From Andrena cerasifolii (lineage: Eukaryota > Arthropoda > Insecta > Hymenoptera > Andrenidae), in NCBI RefSeq assembly GCF_050908995.1, contig NC_135121.1, positions 16,864,001 to 16,928,000 on the forward strand: a DNA stretch of 64,000 nucleotides. The letters are read 5' to 3'. Positions 1 to 11,610 of this stretch are shown here, piece by piece (the first letter of the stretch is position 1; the number at the start of each line of letters is the position of its first letter). The translations under genes were made by a program, and so were the position numbers. The notes under the pieces were generated by a model. The model had not been told where the DNA came from. It was given only the letters and a program-made list of their open reading frames with translations, and made no database searches.

Positions 1-508
1 CCTTCTTCATAACTCGTTCCCGGGGAAATAACAAGGGGAACGTGTCCCTAGCCCCAATTCCGTTTAAGCCTGGCCGCGCGGAGGCTGCTCGAAAAACCCC
101 TAAGGAGCGTCGAATCTACGCCCCCGCGTTTTCTGGCTTCCTTCCTCGCCCCCGGCCGCCTCACCGCGCCTTTTCTCGCTCCCCTACCCGCTGTTTCTGC
201 CTGTACCTCCGTCGTTTCCTCTCCCGCAGGAACTCCAGACGCGGGGCGGAGAGGAACGAGACGGGTAGAGGCTCCTTCCGAGAATCGGTCGCGCGTTTTT
301 CGCTCGCCCACGGCGTTGCGGATAAGCGGGTCGGCCAGGGAACAATTAAACGCGGTGGAAATTATACCGGGTGGCCCGCTTCCACCACCAACTGTCTTTC
401 TGCTGTTCTGAAAGATTGAGGGACTGGCTCGGAGGGTCTCTCTGCGAGGAGCTTACAAGCGGAGTGTGTTTACTCTTTTCTTTATTCCAACGCAAGTCGT
501 ATCGTTCC
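1..508. other. GC-rich spacer, no gene seen
   Basis: CpG-rich and pyrimidine-rich sequence. Overlapping ORFs on both strands are arginine- and serine-rich, as expected when such composition is translated by chance. No family, splice structure or RNA gene was recognised. Confidence 0.6.
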
Positions 509-1208
509 TTAAGGGGACTAGGCAGTCGAAAAATCGATTTTCTTATTGCATTTTCCGAAAGTACTATCTTTTCTGAATAAAATGCCGCTTGGTTTACAGT
601 AAAATTCGCTGAATTGTAGATTTGGCAGCTGAAAACGTCAAGCGGTAACTTATAGCGTGGCTTTTGCCCAGAAACTTTAAACGCATTTTTCTCGAATATT
701 TTTTTCTCTTCGTTTCTTCCTGAAAAAATTACAGGATGTGTAAAACATGTGCCATTTTGGGGCAAACCTCTTATAGAGTCCGTAAAAATTCGAGATTTTC
801 ATAAAAAATTAAGAAGTCACCGAATTTTTTTAACCCAGACCATCATTGTTTGTGCGCTACAAGAATCCGGTGACTTCTTAATTTTTTTATGAAAATCTCG
901 TATTTTTACGGACACTCTAAGAGGTTTGCCCCCAAATGGCACATGTTTCACACATCCCGTAATTTTTTCCAAGTCGATCTGAACCTCAATTCGTTCGCAA
1001 TCAGGGAAAATATGAAGACTAACAAATATTCGAGGAAAACGCGTTTAAAGTTTCTGGGCAAAAGCCACGCTATAAGTTACCGCTTGACCTTTTTAGCTGC
1101 CAAATTTACAATTCAGCGAATTTTAATATAAACCAAACGGCATTTTATTCAGAAAAGATAGTATTTTACATTAAAAAAATCGATTTGTCGACTGCCTAGT
1201 CCCTTTAA
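509..1208. mobile_element. TTAA-flanked fold-back (palindromic) element, about 700 bp
   Basis: The left arm begins TTAA-GGGGACTAGGCAGTCG and the right arm ends with its near-complement CGACTGCCTAGTCCC-TTTAA. The arms match, with mismatches, for roughly 300 bp each, including the block around 655-700 against 1030-1075 and the block 765-830 against 870-930. The short spacer lies near 840. TTAA on both sides fits piggyBac-type target duplication. There is no transposase, so it is non-autonomous. It could fold into a very long hairpin. Confidence 0.75.
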
Positions 1209-2714
1209 GTACCAAAGGAAAGGGAGCAACGCTACTAACCCTACGGCGTGCTGAAAACCCTCCACCAACTGATATTCCAGGCATTAATACCAAAAACGGA
1301 CGAACTCACATTTTCTTCAAAATCATTTTCTTCATAATATATTCCAATATTCTCCTAATCATATAAAGCAGAAAATAATTAATTTTTCCAGCGTAGGTTC
1401 CTCCTTTTTCGCTGTCACTGTCTCATGTCAGCGACTCCTCTATCCCAACTAGAATTAAATTTCCAGATTACCACGTCCCTGCGTCCGTGCCGCGATAAAC
1501 GGCAACAGATCCGCGCTGCAGCGTGCGCAGGCCGCGGCGAAACGTAGCAGCGATTCATCCGAATTCCTAGGCGCGGGCAGCCTCGGCGTCCCTACCCGAA
1601 ATCCGTTTACAAACGGTACACCCCGTACAGCGTATCGGATCGATCGCCTCACCTTCCATCAATACCTTCGCCGCTGGCCGCGTTCGAAGCGAAACAGCTC
1701 CATGGCAAGCGGTCGGAAAAACTCCTCCGAAAACCAAGAGCCCCGCGCCAGAGTCCAGCGATACATCGCGCGGGCTCTCCCCCCTCGCGCGACGGCGTCC
1801 GCCGGGTCTAATCCAGAGCCGGAGCGGTCGAAGGCAACCGAAACTCGGTTGCCATTGTTTCGCGGGCCGGGGCCATCGTTCATTGATTTTCGCCAGCGGA
1901 CCGTGATGGACGCGGCGTTTATTGTAATCGTCGGAACGAACCGGGACCCCCCCGTGTTCCCTTCTATCCAAGAAATTCCAGCGGCGGTGCCGCCCCGAAA
2001 TTCGATTTTCGCCCGAGAGAGCCAGCGGCCGTTTCTGGTCACGAAACGTTCATTACCCGCCGCCCGCGTATCGTACCTAATCATTCGCCACCGCCGCGGG
2101 GGTATATTTCCAAACCGAGCCGCCCCCTCCACTGCGGAATCTAATCGCCGTTATCGCAGTCGCGCTAATCCTTGCTCGGGGAATAATCGCCAGGACCGGA
2201 CTCTCCTCAGGCCCCGCTGTCCAGCTGGAAATCCACCTTCACGGAAAGCTACGGGTTCCTCCCGGTTAACCTTTGGCGCGCGGCGTTAAGTCGTTCCTCG
2301 GACGTGGCTGGCAAAAAGTGGCGGGGCCTCGGCGCACAATGGACGTTCACAGATGAACGATTACGGTCGTTCAGGGGGCTCCCCAGGTCCTTGGTACCTC
2401 CATCGATCATGATTTCAGCGTTCCCGATCGCGCCCGAAGTTGCGCGCCTAGGTAACTCGCTTCTGTAACCCGACTTTCTCTAAGTACCCCGAAGCGAACT
2501 TGGGATGAACGGTACAGCGAAGTTCTCGGGGGGCACAGTCAGGTGGTATGTAGCTGGTTAGTGCCAGGCAACCCCCTCGGAGAAAGAAGAACCGTCCGTA
2601 ATCTCGACGGGGGTTCCTTCGCCGCGGATCAATGTCGCGAAGATTCATTCTCGTCGGATTCTCCCGCGTGCAAGCTCTACCTGCGCCGTAAAGCGTCCGA
2701 TCGTTCCTGCAGCG
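1209..2714. other. Spacer: AT-rich then CpG-rich, no gene seen
   Basis: About 1209-1450 is AT-rich and the rest is CpG-rich. ORFs of up to about 195 codons on both strands have biased, non-homologous composition and overlap one another, so I do not call them. No promoter element or RNA gene was identified. Confidence 0.55.
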
Positions 2715-3446
2715 TTAAGGGGAGGTTTCGGTTTAGAGCCCCCCAAAATTGGTGATATTTAGGAATTAATTACAGGAAAACTACTGCATATAACTTAATA
2801 GGACTTTTTGCATTGAATTAAGTATGTCTTCAGCTATAGAAATAAATTTTTTGTTTTATAAATAATCATTGCAGACGGCACTGGGGAGTCGTTAAAGTCA
2901 AGGCGTCAAAAAAATCATCCAAATCGGTGGGATCTGTATCTCCAAAAGTTATTATCCGATTCGACTGAAATTTTTTTTATTTTGAAGATTATTCTTCTGT
3001 CTAGGGGAGGGGGAGTAGAAAAAATTACAAAAATGACATTTTTTTAGAAAATAACGACACTTGAAGTTTGCAATCACTTTTCCCTGTATTTTTCGTCCTT
3101 TCAACGCGTTTGAAAATCATAAATTTTTAATTTTTTGTAATTTTTTCTAGTTCCACCCCTAGCCAGAAGTATATTCTTCAAAATAAAAAAAGCTTCAGTC
3201 GAATCGGATAATAATTTTTGGAGATACAGCGCCCACCGTTTTGAGAACACTGTTTCGAGAAAAACGCGTTTAAAGTTTTACGTGAGTGCCGAGTAGCCGG
3301 GTGTTACCCATGCATTTGCCGCTACTCAAACTTCGGGAATTTTACGAATTTCAACAAATCCTTTTAAACACGTATTCCTAAAAGATTGAACATTCGAAAA
3401 ATGAAATAAAAAAAAAACCAACATTTAGACTGAAACCTCCCCTTAA
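2715..3446. mobile_element. TTAA-flanked fold-back element, about 730 bp
   Basis: It starts TTAA-GGGGAGGTTTCGG and ends GAAACCTCCCC-TTAA, an inverted repeat with intact TTAA on both sides. The arms share further complementary blocks: a segment on Gtatctccaaaagttatt near 2937-2955 has its complement near 3208-3228, and GAATCGGATAAT-type sequence recurs in inverse. No coding capacity. It is a different sequence family from the 509-1208 element but has the same architecture. Confidence 0.75.
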
Positions 3447-3461
3447 ACAGGCCCCGCTTTA

Positions 3462-3861
3462 AGGTCTGAGCACGCGTATCCGTTCCGTGTCATTACAGGT
3501 ACAGGAAAGAAAGTAGAAAAAGCGACCTTCATTATTTTCTTCGCTATTCCGACCAATTGCGATTTTTTTCAAAACGACGAAAACACGCCATCTACATAGG
3601 AAACTAATACTTCTAGCTTCTAAAAAAAATATCACGTCGTTTGGACCAATTTTATAAATGTTATTCTGCTTTGAAGGGTGTACGAGTACTTTTGTCACCT
3701 GCTGACTCAAAGCACTGTACAGCAGGCTTGCAGAAACAGGTGAATTGGGACTGACCGGGCCAGAGCAGGCCTTCTACACAGTTGTCAGTGAAATTAGGGA
3801 CACCGCGCGGACACTGAACCGATACGGAACCGACACGGAACGGATATGTGTGCGCAGACCT
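3462..3861. mobile_element. PIF/Harbinger-type MITE, 400 bp
   Basis: It is flanked by TTA at 3459-3461 and 3862-3864, the 3-bp target duplication typical of PIF/Harbinger. The ends are inverted repeats of about 30 bp starting AGGTCTG, with a few mismatches. The body in reverse orientation matches about 370 bp of the left end of the larger element at 21874-23497. It therefore looks like an internal-deletion derivative of that family. Confidence 0.85.
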
Positions 3862-3864
3862 TTA

Positions 3865-5262
3865 TGGAGGCCGACAAGGGAGGGAGAGGCAGTGTGATCC
3901 ACGCTTCCCTCTGTCCGTTCCACTATTTTCCTTCGCCGGTCTCTTTGTCCGTCATTCGCGCTCCGGAGCTAAAAGGTTTCAGAAATCGTTCGCACGCTTT
4001 TCGGCCGCGCGCATCGGATAAAAGGAGAGACTCTGGCCGAGTTCAACGAGAAATCACGTCGCCCCAGGCGTTTCCCTCGGATCGCAATTCCCGAATGTCT
4101 ACCAGCCGTCCCCCTTTCTCCCGCCGCCATTTCCACGTCCTCCTTCGTCGCCGGCTGAAATTCGAAAATAAAAAAGGATCTCATCCCGCGCACCCTTCCC
4201 TGATCTTCGATGGTAATCGCCACCCGTTTCCACCGGGCTTTATTTTAATTCCGACAGTGGCCCGTCCTCGCTTCCCGCCTTCTGTCCCACTTTTCCTTAT
4301 TCTTCTTAATTCTTCTCATTCCCCCGGGGGGGGGGGGGGTGGCGCTCTTAACCCTGAAGACCAACCCGCGCGCACATTCGCTTCCAACGGGGACCCGCAG
4401 AGGGTTCGTCAACGGTGGCATTTCCTGCTCGGCGACGAGCAATTATCGATTGGCCAGCTCCCTGCGAAGAATAAGCGGGCGACGCTATAAATACGCGTTA
4501 TGGCCCCAGAAATTACGTCAAAGTTCCGCGGCCGCGTCCAGGCCGCCTCTCGCGGCCTATACCAATACGCAGGCCCGGAGCGCGCATTGTACGTGCCAGA
4601 AGCAGAGATTCCGTGTACGATCTAACGACCTAGGTTACGCTTAATAATACCCGAGCTGAGTCACGCTTTTACATCACTGTGTACACATCCCGGCCGGCCC
4701 ATTCATCTGTTTATGCCACTGTTTTCTTTGTCCTCCCCCATTTCACGCTCCTTGGGCCGTCTCGCTGTCGTGTAATAGACACTAACCCGCTAATTGATCA
4801 ATTAACCACGCTGCCCGTAGAAAGTCTTGCAGATTCATTCACGATACTACCGCGATACTATGTAGGTGGCCGTGCGCCGCGCGGAGCCCGGCGAAGATCA
4901 TTTAGGATCACGTTTCTCGGGCGACTCCGAACGCGTGTGCCAGGTGCGAAATAAGTGCCGTCTACGTTTAACGACACTTTCACTGGATATTCATCCCGCT
5001 CCACGTGTGGATCGTTCCGAAGCCCAAAGCATCGGAGACTGTCACGTGCGCGCGAGTGCCTACGGAAGACTTGGACCTGGTGTCGCGTGCACGGCGATCG
5101 CTCGGGTTGCGTTTTTCACGGGGAATTGCCGTAACTAATTGAAGGAAACTGGAAGCACATTTTAATCGTATTTGGTTTCGTCTCTTCCAAACAGATTTCT
5201 TATTGCATTCCGATGGGAAAACGTATCTAGTAGTTTGAGACAGCTGGGATTTCAGTGGATAC
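3865..5262. other. CpG-rich spacer, no gene seen
   Basis: GC-rich sequence with a 14-nt G run near 4326-4339 and many pyrimidine tracts. ORFs of 214 and 101 codons on the plus strand have simple Ser/Arg/Pro composition and are overlapped by ORFs on the other strand, so they are not called. Confidence 0.55.
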
Positions 5263-5266
5263 TTAA

Positions 5267-5605
5267 CCCTTAACTGGTATACTGTTTTTGGCAAACGTGA
5301 CTGGTATACCGGGGTCGTGGCAGACCCCAAATAAAAAAGGACACAGAAATTTGTAAAGTCGAAACTAGAGCAACCACTATGAATATTTTCATCTTAGGTA
5401 ATGTATAAAATAATAGGAGCGTAGAAAGTTAAACTATCTTTACCTTTACGTTATCTTTACCTTTGCGATTACTAATATTTTTCCTTTCTCTTTTTCTGAA
5501 TCTGTGCATATATTTGTTTTTTGTCCGGTATACAGGCTAACTATAGCTGACTGTCTCTTACTTAGTTATATGCTTATTTGTATCTAATGGGTACGACCCG
5601 TTAAA
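5267..5605. mobile_element. Diverged copy of a TTAA-flanked MITE
   Basis: It begins TTAA-CCCTTAACTGGTATAC and shares about 180 bp with the intact copy at 26325-26601, including the GGTATACCGGGGTCGTGG block. The right terminus is degraded: only a short GACCC-GTTAA trace is seen near 5594-5603 before an (AAAT)n run at about 5607-5632. Confidence 0.65.
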
Positions 5606-6155
5606 TTAATAAATAAATAAATAAATAAATAATACAGCGAACGACCAGCACCGGAAGTGTCGATCGTGGTTGCTTAATTTATTTAGCTGTCGCGTTACAT
5701 AGATGTCACTTATATATATTCTATGGGGCGAGATACACATTTTTATTTATATCCCAGCATATTTAGCATTACATATTCTATCGTTTTTAAATAACTCAAT
5801 AGCGTTATGGCACTCAATATTCGTATTGCAATGTATAAGTAATTCTTTATTAATTCCTCGCAGCCCGCCACTTCAGATTCATGGCAGAGAAAGGTTTGTC
5901 AGTGAATGCTGAGGTGGCAGGAACAGACAGAAGATGAGGAATTACTTTGTGACGATCAAAGTTGCGTACTTTTGGCAACTACGTACAATAATGTTGCCTT
6001 ACGTTTCACGTGATATCGTTAATCGCGAAATAAAGTATTTTCGCATGCTTTATTGTTACTGAAAAGTGTAGAGTACATTTATGTGTAATAATAATAATTC
6101 TTTGTTGCACAGTACGCGTTACACAAGAAAACATATAAGAAACCGAGAAAGAGAA
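5606..6155. other. AT-rich spacer with (AAAT)n, no gene seen
   Basis: A short tetranucleotide repeat lies at about 5607-5632, followed by AT-rich unique sequence. One 69-codon ORF is hydrophobic because of AT-rich composition and has no recognisable homology. Confidence 0.5.
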
Positions 6156-6470
6156 AGAAAAAAAATGAAAAAGAATAGTTAGAAATTATATCTTAATATT
6201 AAGATATAAGTAAAAAAAAAATGAAAAAGAATAGTTAGAACTTATATCTTAATATTAAGATATAAGTAAAAAAAAATGAAAAAGAATAGTTAGAACTTAT
6301 ATCTTAATATTAAGATATAAGTAAAAAAAATGAAAAAGAATAGTTACAACTTATATCTTGATATCAAGAACTTATATCTTAATATTAACTTATATCTTAA
6401 TATTAAGAACTTATATCTTAATATTAACTTATATCTTAATGTTAAGATATAAGTTCTAACTACCCTTTTT
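6156..6470. repeat. Tandem array of palindrome-bearing units of about 55 bp
   Basis: The unit is roughly GAAAAAGAATAGTTAGAACT followed by TATATCTTAATATTAAGATATA and a poly-A run. About four copies are followed by shortened copies holding only the ATCTTAATATTAAGAT palindrome. Each unit could extrude a small cruciform. It directly abuts the Helitron-like element on its right. Confidence 0.75.
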
Positions 6471-6481
6471 ATTTTTTTTTT

Positions 6482-6709
6482 ATCTTCTGCTTTATATATA
6501 TATAAAGCAGAAAGCTTCTATATGTTTGTGTGTTTGTCTGTCGCCTAAAAACTTTCGAACAATAAACTCTGAGATCACGAAATGTGCCTCAGCTCATTAA
6601 GCCTGACTAATCCAGAGGAATGTGACCATTTTCGCGAAGAAAAACCTAAAAAAATTTTGTTATAAAATCAGAATCTAAATTTCGGGCGAAGCCGAGTAGT
6701 AAAGCTAGT
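6482..6709 (+). mobile_element. Helitron-like non-autonomous element (candidate)
   Basis: The right end carries a TCGGGCGAAGCCGA hairpin followed by GTAGTAAAG and CTAGT. This is the hairpin-plus-CTAG terminus of insect Helitrons. The left part contains AAAGCAGAAAGCTTCTATAT and TTTGTGTGTTTGTCTGTC, the kind of 5' sequence seen in short Helitron families. There is no Rep/helicase coding. The exact 5' end is uncertain because it runs into the adjoining tandem array. Confidence 0.5.
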
Positions 6710-7523
6710 AGCACAAATAACAGTAGAGGAGTGCAAAAGGCGAGGTACAGCTGTTATTAACCTTATCGTTTAAAGCTACTTAAAACTAACACTGACAGTG
6801 TATACGGAAAATAAATGTAGATAGTCAAATAACGTAATCAAGAGTAAGCACTAACGTCATACGTATGAAGTTGATAATAACGTAAGCTACTTTATTTTAA
6901 AAAGGGGCAAGTCTAGTGGCCAATCAACGACCACGGCTTTCCTTTCGACTTCATTAGATAGTTGAGCAGTAAAGTAATTCAGCGAAGCAGTGCACTGGCC
7001 AGGAAAACAAGCCTGGGAGGAAGGAGACGGGGTGTGTTTACAAATCGATAGTCTTAATCGTTCGCAGTGCCCCTATAGGGATCGAATGATTCACCAGGGC
7101 GATTGTTTTCGAGCCGAGCGTCTCTCATTCCCGATCGCCGGCGCGGCTGTTTTCTCGCCGATGGATTTGACACGCTGAGAGGGGAGCGCGGCGCGAGGTT
7201 CACGATCCAGCGCGCCGGTTCCCGCGTAAAAACGGGAGAAATCGGTGATCGGGGTCGCGAGGAGAATCGCTGCGCCCCTGGCTTCCTCCCCGAAACGGCG
7301 GGCTCGTCGAGCGGCAGGAAATTCTTTCGACATTGCAAGAGAGGCCGGCTGTGTCCGCGTTTCCCCCTAGCTGCTGCATTGCGGCAACCAACGAAACGCA
7401 CCGCGTTTTCGAAATCGGCCTCTCCCCCTTGCCCCGTCGATCGCTTAATCGCTGTCCGCGACAGCATTGTTCCTAGCCTGGGTCGTTGATCATTCCTTTT
7501 CCTCTGTGGCATCTTGTATTCGT
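6710..7523. other. Spacer, AT-rich then CpG-rich, no gene seen
   Basis: 6710-6990 is AT-rich and 7000-7500 is CpG-rich. Several ORFs of 60-150 codons overlap on both strands. None shows recognisable homology or splice-supported structure. Confidence 0.5.
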
Positions 7524-7604
7524 CAAGCGATTAGAGCTGTTCGAGCACTCGGAAAAAAGCGAGCCGGGATATATACTCGGTTCGAATAACCGAGCCGAGT
7601 GCTC

Positions 7605-7802
7605 GAACGAAGCGAGCAGCTCGAAGGAAGCGAGCAGCTCGAAGGAAGCGAGCAGCTCGAAGGAAGCGAGCAGCTCGAAGGAAGCGAGCAGCTCGAAGGA
7701 AGCGAGCAGCTCGAAGGAAGCGAGCAGCTCGAAGGAAGCGAGCAGCTCGAAGGAAGCGAGCAGCTCGAAGGAAGCGAGCAGCTCGAACGAAGCGAGCAGC
7801 TC
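7605..7802. repeat. 18-bp minisatellite, 11 near-perfect copies
   Basis: The unit is GAAGGAAGCGAGCAGCTC. The first and last copies have GAAC in place of GAAG, and the nine between appear identical. It is followed at about 7803-7930 by two diverged longer units that also end in GAGCAGCTCGAA. The 18-bp period is a multiple of 3, so all frames stay open. Confidence 0.92.
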
Positions 7803-8026
7803 GAAAAAACCCGAGCGGCTTGAAACAATCGGGTTGCTCGAACGATCCGAGCAGCTCGAATAAAGCGAGCAGCTCGAAAAAACCGAGCGGCTTGAAACAA
7901 TTGGGTTGCTCGAACGATCCGAGCAGTTAGAATCTGTTTCGGGAATATTAAAATTGTCGAGCCGCCCCACTGCAATGCAGTGGCTGCATTGAGTATGAAT
8001 GCTTAGAATATTGTAAGCTGTATTAA

Positions 8027-8267
8027 CCCTTTCGCTACTATGGATGACTATATTCGTCCAATGCAAAGCGTTTACATTTCAAAATAGCAAGCATGCAATG
8101 CAAATTTTCGTACGACAGTTACAAACAAAAAACATTTACGCTAAAAAAACTGGTCGTTGCAAATACAATTTTATGAACAAAATTATTTTATTCACATTCG
8201 AATATTGAGTTTAATATGAAAACGAGTACGAGTCTAGTTTCCGGCAGAGGGAACTGTAGCGAAAGGG
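8027..8267. mobile_element. TTAA-type MITE, 241 bp
   Basis: It starts TTAA-CCCTTTCGCTAC and ends GTAGCGAAAGGG followed by ATAA, a one-base-degraded TTAA. The terminal inverted repeat is 12 bp. It sits inside the inverted composite repeat, so it is a later insertion. No coding capacity. Confidence 0.75.
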
Positions 8268-9048
8268 ATAAGAAAAGGCGTACAGTAATAAGTTTAAACA
8301 ATTTGTTTAACAAATTATATTGTAAAATAATTTAGAATAAACATATTTGTTTAGTTATTTTCCCCGCAGGACACGATTCTATATGTACCAAAACATGTAA
8401 TTTTGCAATCGTTTGTTTAAACAAATTGTTTGTTTAGTGGACTAAACATCGTGTTCATAACATCGATGTATCATGACGTGCTACGCCATTTTCACCGCCA
8501 AATTCTTTTTCAGCGAGCAAAAATTCATCGGGAACGATACATTTCATTAAGTTTCAAAAACCTTGTCGGACAGTGTAATCATTATATCTATTCCATTAGA
8601 AAAGCATACGATAACGTATCCGAAACATTTATCATACTCGATATAACGAACTATTCAATAATATTATATATATATTATTTTATTTTATTTTATGTTATTA
8701 TTTTATATATATATTTTTTATTTCTTTCTCTTATTTTTATCTTTCTATGTAGTAATGGTAATCATTTTGTATCTCTGTACACTAAAGGGTTTCCCGTTAA
8801 TAATAATTATAATAGTAATTGTGTGTACGGATGTGCTCGGATCGTTCGAGCCACTAGATTGTTTCAAGCCGCTCGAAACACGTTCGAACTGCTCGCTTAA
8901 TTCGAGCTGCTCGCTTAATTCGAGCTGCTCGCTTCATTCGGGCCGCTCGGTTCTTTCGAGCGCTCGGATCGGATCGGAAACCGAGTCTCGGCTCGAATCG
9001 CATTTCGAGCTGCTCGAATATTCGAGTACTCGAACAGCTCTATAAGCG

Positions 9049-10098
9049 ATGGAATTAGAAAATTCAGCGCAACGCGATATATACAAGGTCCTTCTGTTTT
9101 CGGATCCACAGCGACGCGAATCTTTATCTAGATTCTAAACTCCAATGGATAAAGCCACCATTCAGCTTCGTTTTGCCGTTTAAACGGGTTTCTGGAAGCT
9201 GGGGAATATTTATTATTTCTGGGGCAGGTGGCGCGAGGGGTGTTTTAATGGGCTGCGAAGGGCATGGAGCGGGTTTCGGGGAGGACGAAAATTTGATCGA
9301 AGCGCAGGGTACCGGAAAATCGACGCACGCCCCTGTGCACGAGGCTCGCGCGAAATGGGTCCCCGCGAGGCGTAACGTAGAACGTTTTCAGGGCCTCGGG
9401 CAGGGCAGATAGGAGGTAGTTAGCAGAGGCAGGCTCGTAAGATTTCGGTGTGGTGGTACGTGTACCTCATCCTGTCCACCCTACCGGCTTAAAGGCGGCC
9501 TCACACAGGCGCGTCCACCGCGGCGCGATAAACTCCCGCGGAAACCAGTATCTCACGGGAGACTCGTCGAAATCCCGGTAATTCACGATCTCCCACACAC
9601 AGCACCACAAATTTCTTCCGTTTCATCGGTTAAAAAACCACCCTCGAGCCACGGTCTCCGATTCAACGACCTCCCGGTCGGAATTCTTGAGACTCTCTCT
9701 CGCCAAACTCCCTACCTCCGTTTACAACGATTAAGAGATTTATCATTATCGCTCGGACGATCGGTGGCTTCTTTGAATGTCGAAGGAATTTAAAATCGAA
9801 GGTGATACCTCCCCGTATGCCGAGGATATTCATCGTCTCCCGCGAATCGATGGTAATTTCCGCAGACGTCGGGAAACGGGCCATTTTAAATGTCACGCGA
9901 TGTGAGGGCGCCCTAAGGATACGGTCGCCCACCCGCGCACGTACACAGGGGAGCAGGCACCGCTATATACGCGGGGCTCGCGTTGCACATACTTGTGTTC
10001 GCCTCTCTCGCCTTCCTCTGCCCCCCTCCCGCCCACCCTCACCTCGCGGCCTCGCTTCCTCGAACCCCTCCCACCGACCGCCCGGCAAGTACCAGCGA

Positions 10099-10133
<35 letters not shown>

Positions 10134-11404
10134 TTCTCTATCCCTCTCTTACGCGCTCGTATACTCTCCCTTGGCACCTAGCCCTCTCTCTCTCTCTCTC
10201 TCGATCTCGATCTCTCTCTCGCTCGCGCCACTACTGTATCCCTCCCCCCCCCCCGTCTCTGTCCCTCTCTCACGCTCCGGTTCGTTTCGGACCTGAAGAC
10301 CGAAGGCAGATCGATCGGACGATTTTCCTCGGGGTTTTCCTCGGCGACGACCACCCCGCGACGAGTCGAGAAATTGCTCTCAGGGCTCCCGATTCGAGCG
10401 AGGAAAAAAATTCAGGTCGATCGAACGCACTCTCGCGAGAGGGACACAGCGGTGGGAGGAACGGTGGGCGTCGAAGGGGGGGAGGGGAACGGCGACGACA
10501 CGAGGGAGAGAAAGAGAGAGAGAGAGAGAGGTCGGATAGGCGAGGAGCGAGCGAGCGAGGGCCAGAGGGGAGAAAAAAAGGTGTCCCCAAACGAAGCGCG
10601 GACATCGCGGCTCTCTGTGACGGATTTACGTCGGGGAACGAACGAGGTCACGGACTAGAGAAAGAAAAAGGCACCGGGCGGCGGCTCGGTGGAAGAGAGA
10701 GAGAGAGAGAGAGAGAGAAAAAAAAGAGGAACAAGAAAACGAAACGAACGTTAAACGGGGGATTATGGCAACCTTGAACGAGTAGACGGAGAGTTTTCGC
10801 GAAGTTTCCAGGTAGAGGAACGGGATCCTCTATCGCCGGCCGCGGGAACCTTAACTCGAATTTTCCTCGTCAGCGTTTCCATGGGAGCGGCGGAGATCCC
10901 ATGGTCGCCTCGACGGTCCGCGGCTGTTTGCACGGGGATCTAGGATTCTGGAACGCGGACACTGTTTTGTCTTATTAGGCGCAGGGATAAGTGAACGGAT
11001 AGGTGGGCACATGGATTTATCGACCCGAGGTATGCAACATCCCTTAAGAACACACGCTCGGACGCCACTGCTGTAGACAGCCGCAGCATCGCGGTAAATC
11101 ATGCCCATCGAATGCTCATTAACAGGCGATGTTCGCACTCGTTACATCGTAATCCCCTAAATAGATTATAATTGCCGCGGTTACGGTGATAAATCAACCG
11201 TCACCGATTTATTCGCCGCGCCAGGTAGGTGTTTATAAATTTACGAGGAAGCAGCGCTCCTTCGCGCGGGGAGAAAATTACAAGCTGGAAGAAGAGAACG
11301 GTTCCTCTGCACGCTCCAACGAGCTCCGCGTGGTTTTTCGTTCGCGCGCACCTACGCCGCCTATGGTGGCGCGCGCGCGCGCGCGCGCGATCGCACGTGC
11401 TCGT
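9049..11404. other. CpG-rich region with (CT)n and (GA)n tracts, no coding gene supported
   Basis: Pure CT runs occur near 10100-10133 and 10183-10220. GA runs occur near 10507-10530 and 10696-10720. An alternating CG run of about 18 nt lies near 11370-11388, and a C run near 10244-10256. The composition resembles an insect CpG-rich promoter or 5' UTR, perhaps for a gene outside the window. The 264- and 164-codon ORFs here are translations of simple repeats. Confidence 0.5.
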
Positions 11405-11610
11405 TAGAGCCCGTTAAGGCTCGTATAGAGCGGGCAACAATCGCTGGCAACTTTGTCGCCAGCGACTCGCTGGGATGCATCGACTTTTCTCGAGCGACTT
11501 GTACCGAGCGGCTGGTATCCGGCGACTTGTGTCCGGCACCTTATGGCCAAGAACGTTTGGCAGAGCCGCCCTTAAAGTTTCCGGGTCCCGCGGCAAGAGG
11601 CGGTATTATT

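Larger units (their letters stand above)
7524..9048. repeat. Inverted composite repeat containing an 18-bp minisatellite
   Basis: The outer arms are inverted copies: AGAGCTGTTCGAGCACTCGG near 7529-7548 has a complementary counterpart near 9022-9041. Both arms carry GAGCAGCTCGAA-type sequence, with opposite strand bias. The centre holds an inserted TTAA MITE (8027-8267) and AT-rich DNA. The long repetitive Glu-Ala-Ser-Ser-Ser-Lys and Ser-Ser-Cys-Ser-Leu reading frames are by-products of the repeat and not genes. Confidence 0.8.

Noticed and set aside
3846..4490. 214-codon plus-strand ORF
   Set aside because: It starts inside the terminal repeat of the Harbinger MITE and runs through CpG-rich spacer. 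Composition only.
6156..6470. Possible CRISPR-like array because of regular palindromic repeats
   Set aside because: The repeats are contiguous without unique spacers, and the sequence is from a eukaryotic genome.
7473..8066. 197-codon minus-strand ORF with repeated Phe-Glu-Leu-Leu-Ala-Ser
   Set aside because: It is a translation of the 18-bp minisatellite. All six frames stay open there and no non-repeat domain is attached.
9983..10777. 264-codon plus-strand ORF, Ser/Leu- then Arg/Glu-rich
   Set aside because: It is produced by (CT)n and (GA)n tracts. The opposite strand is equally open and no domain or splice support was seen.
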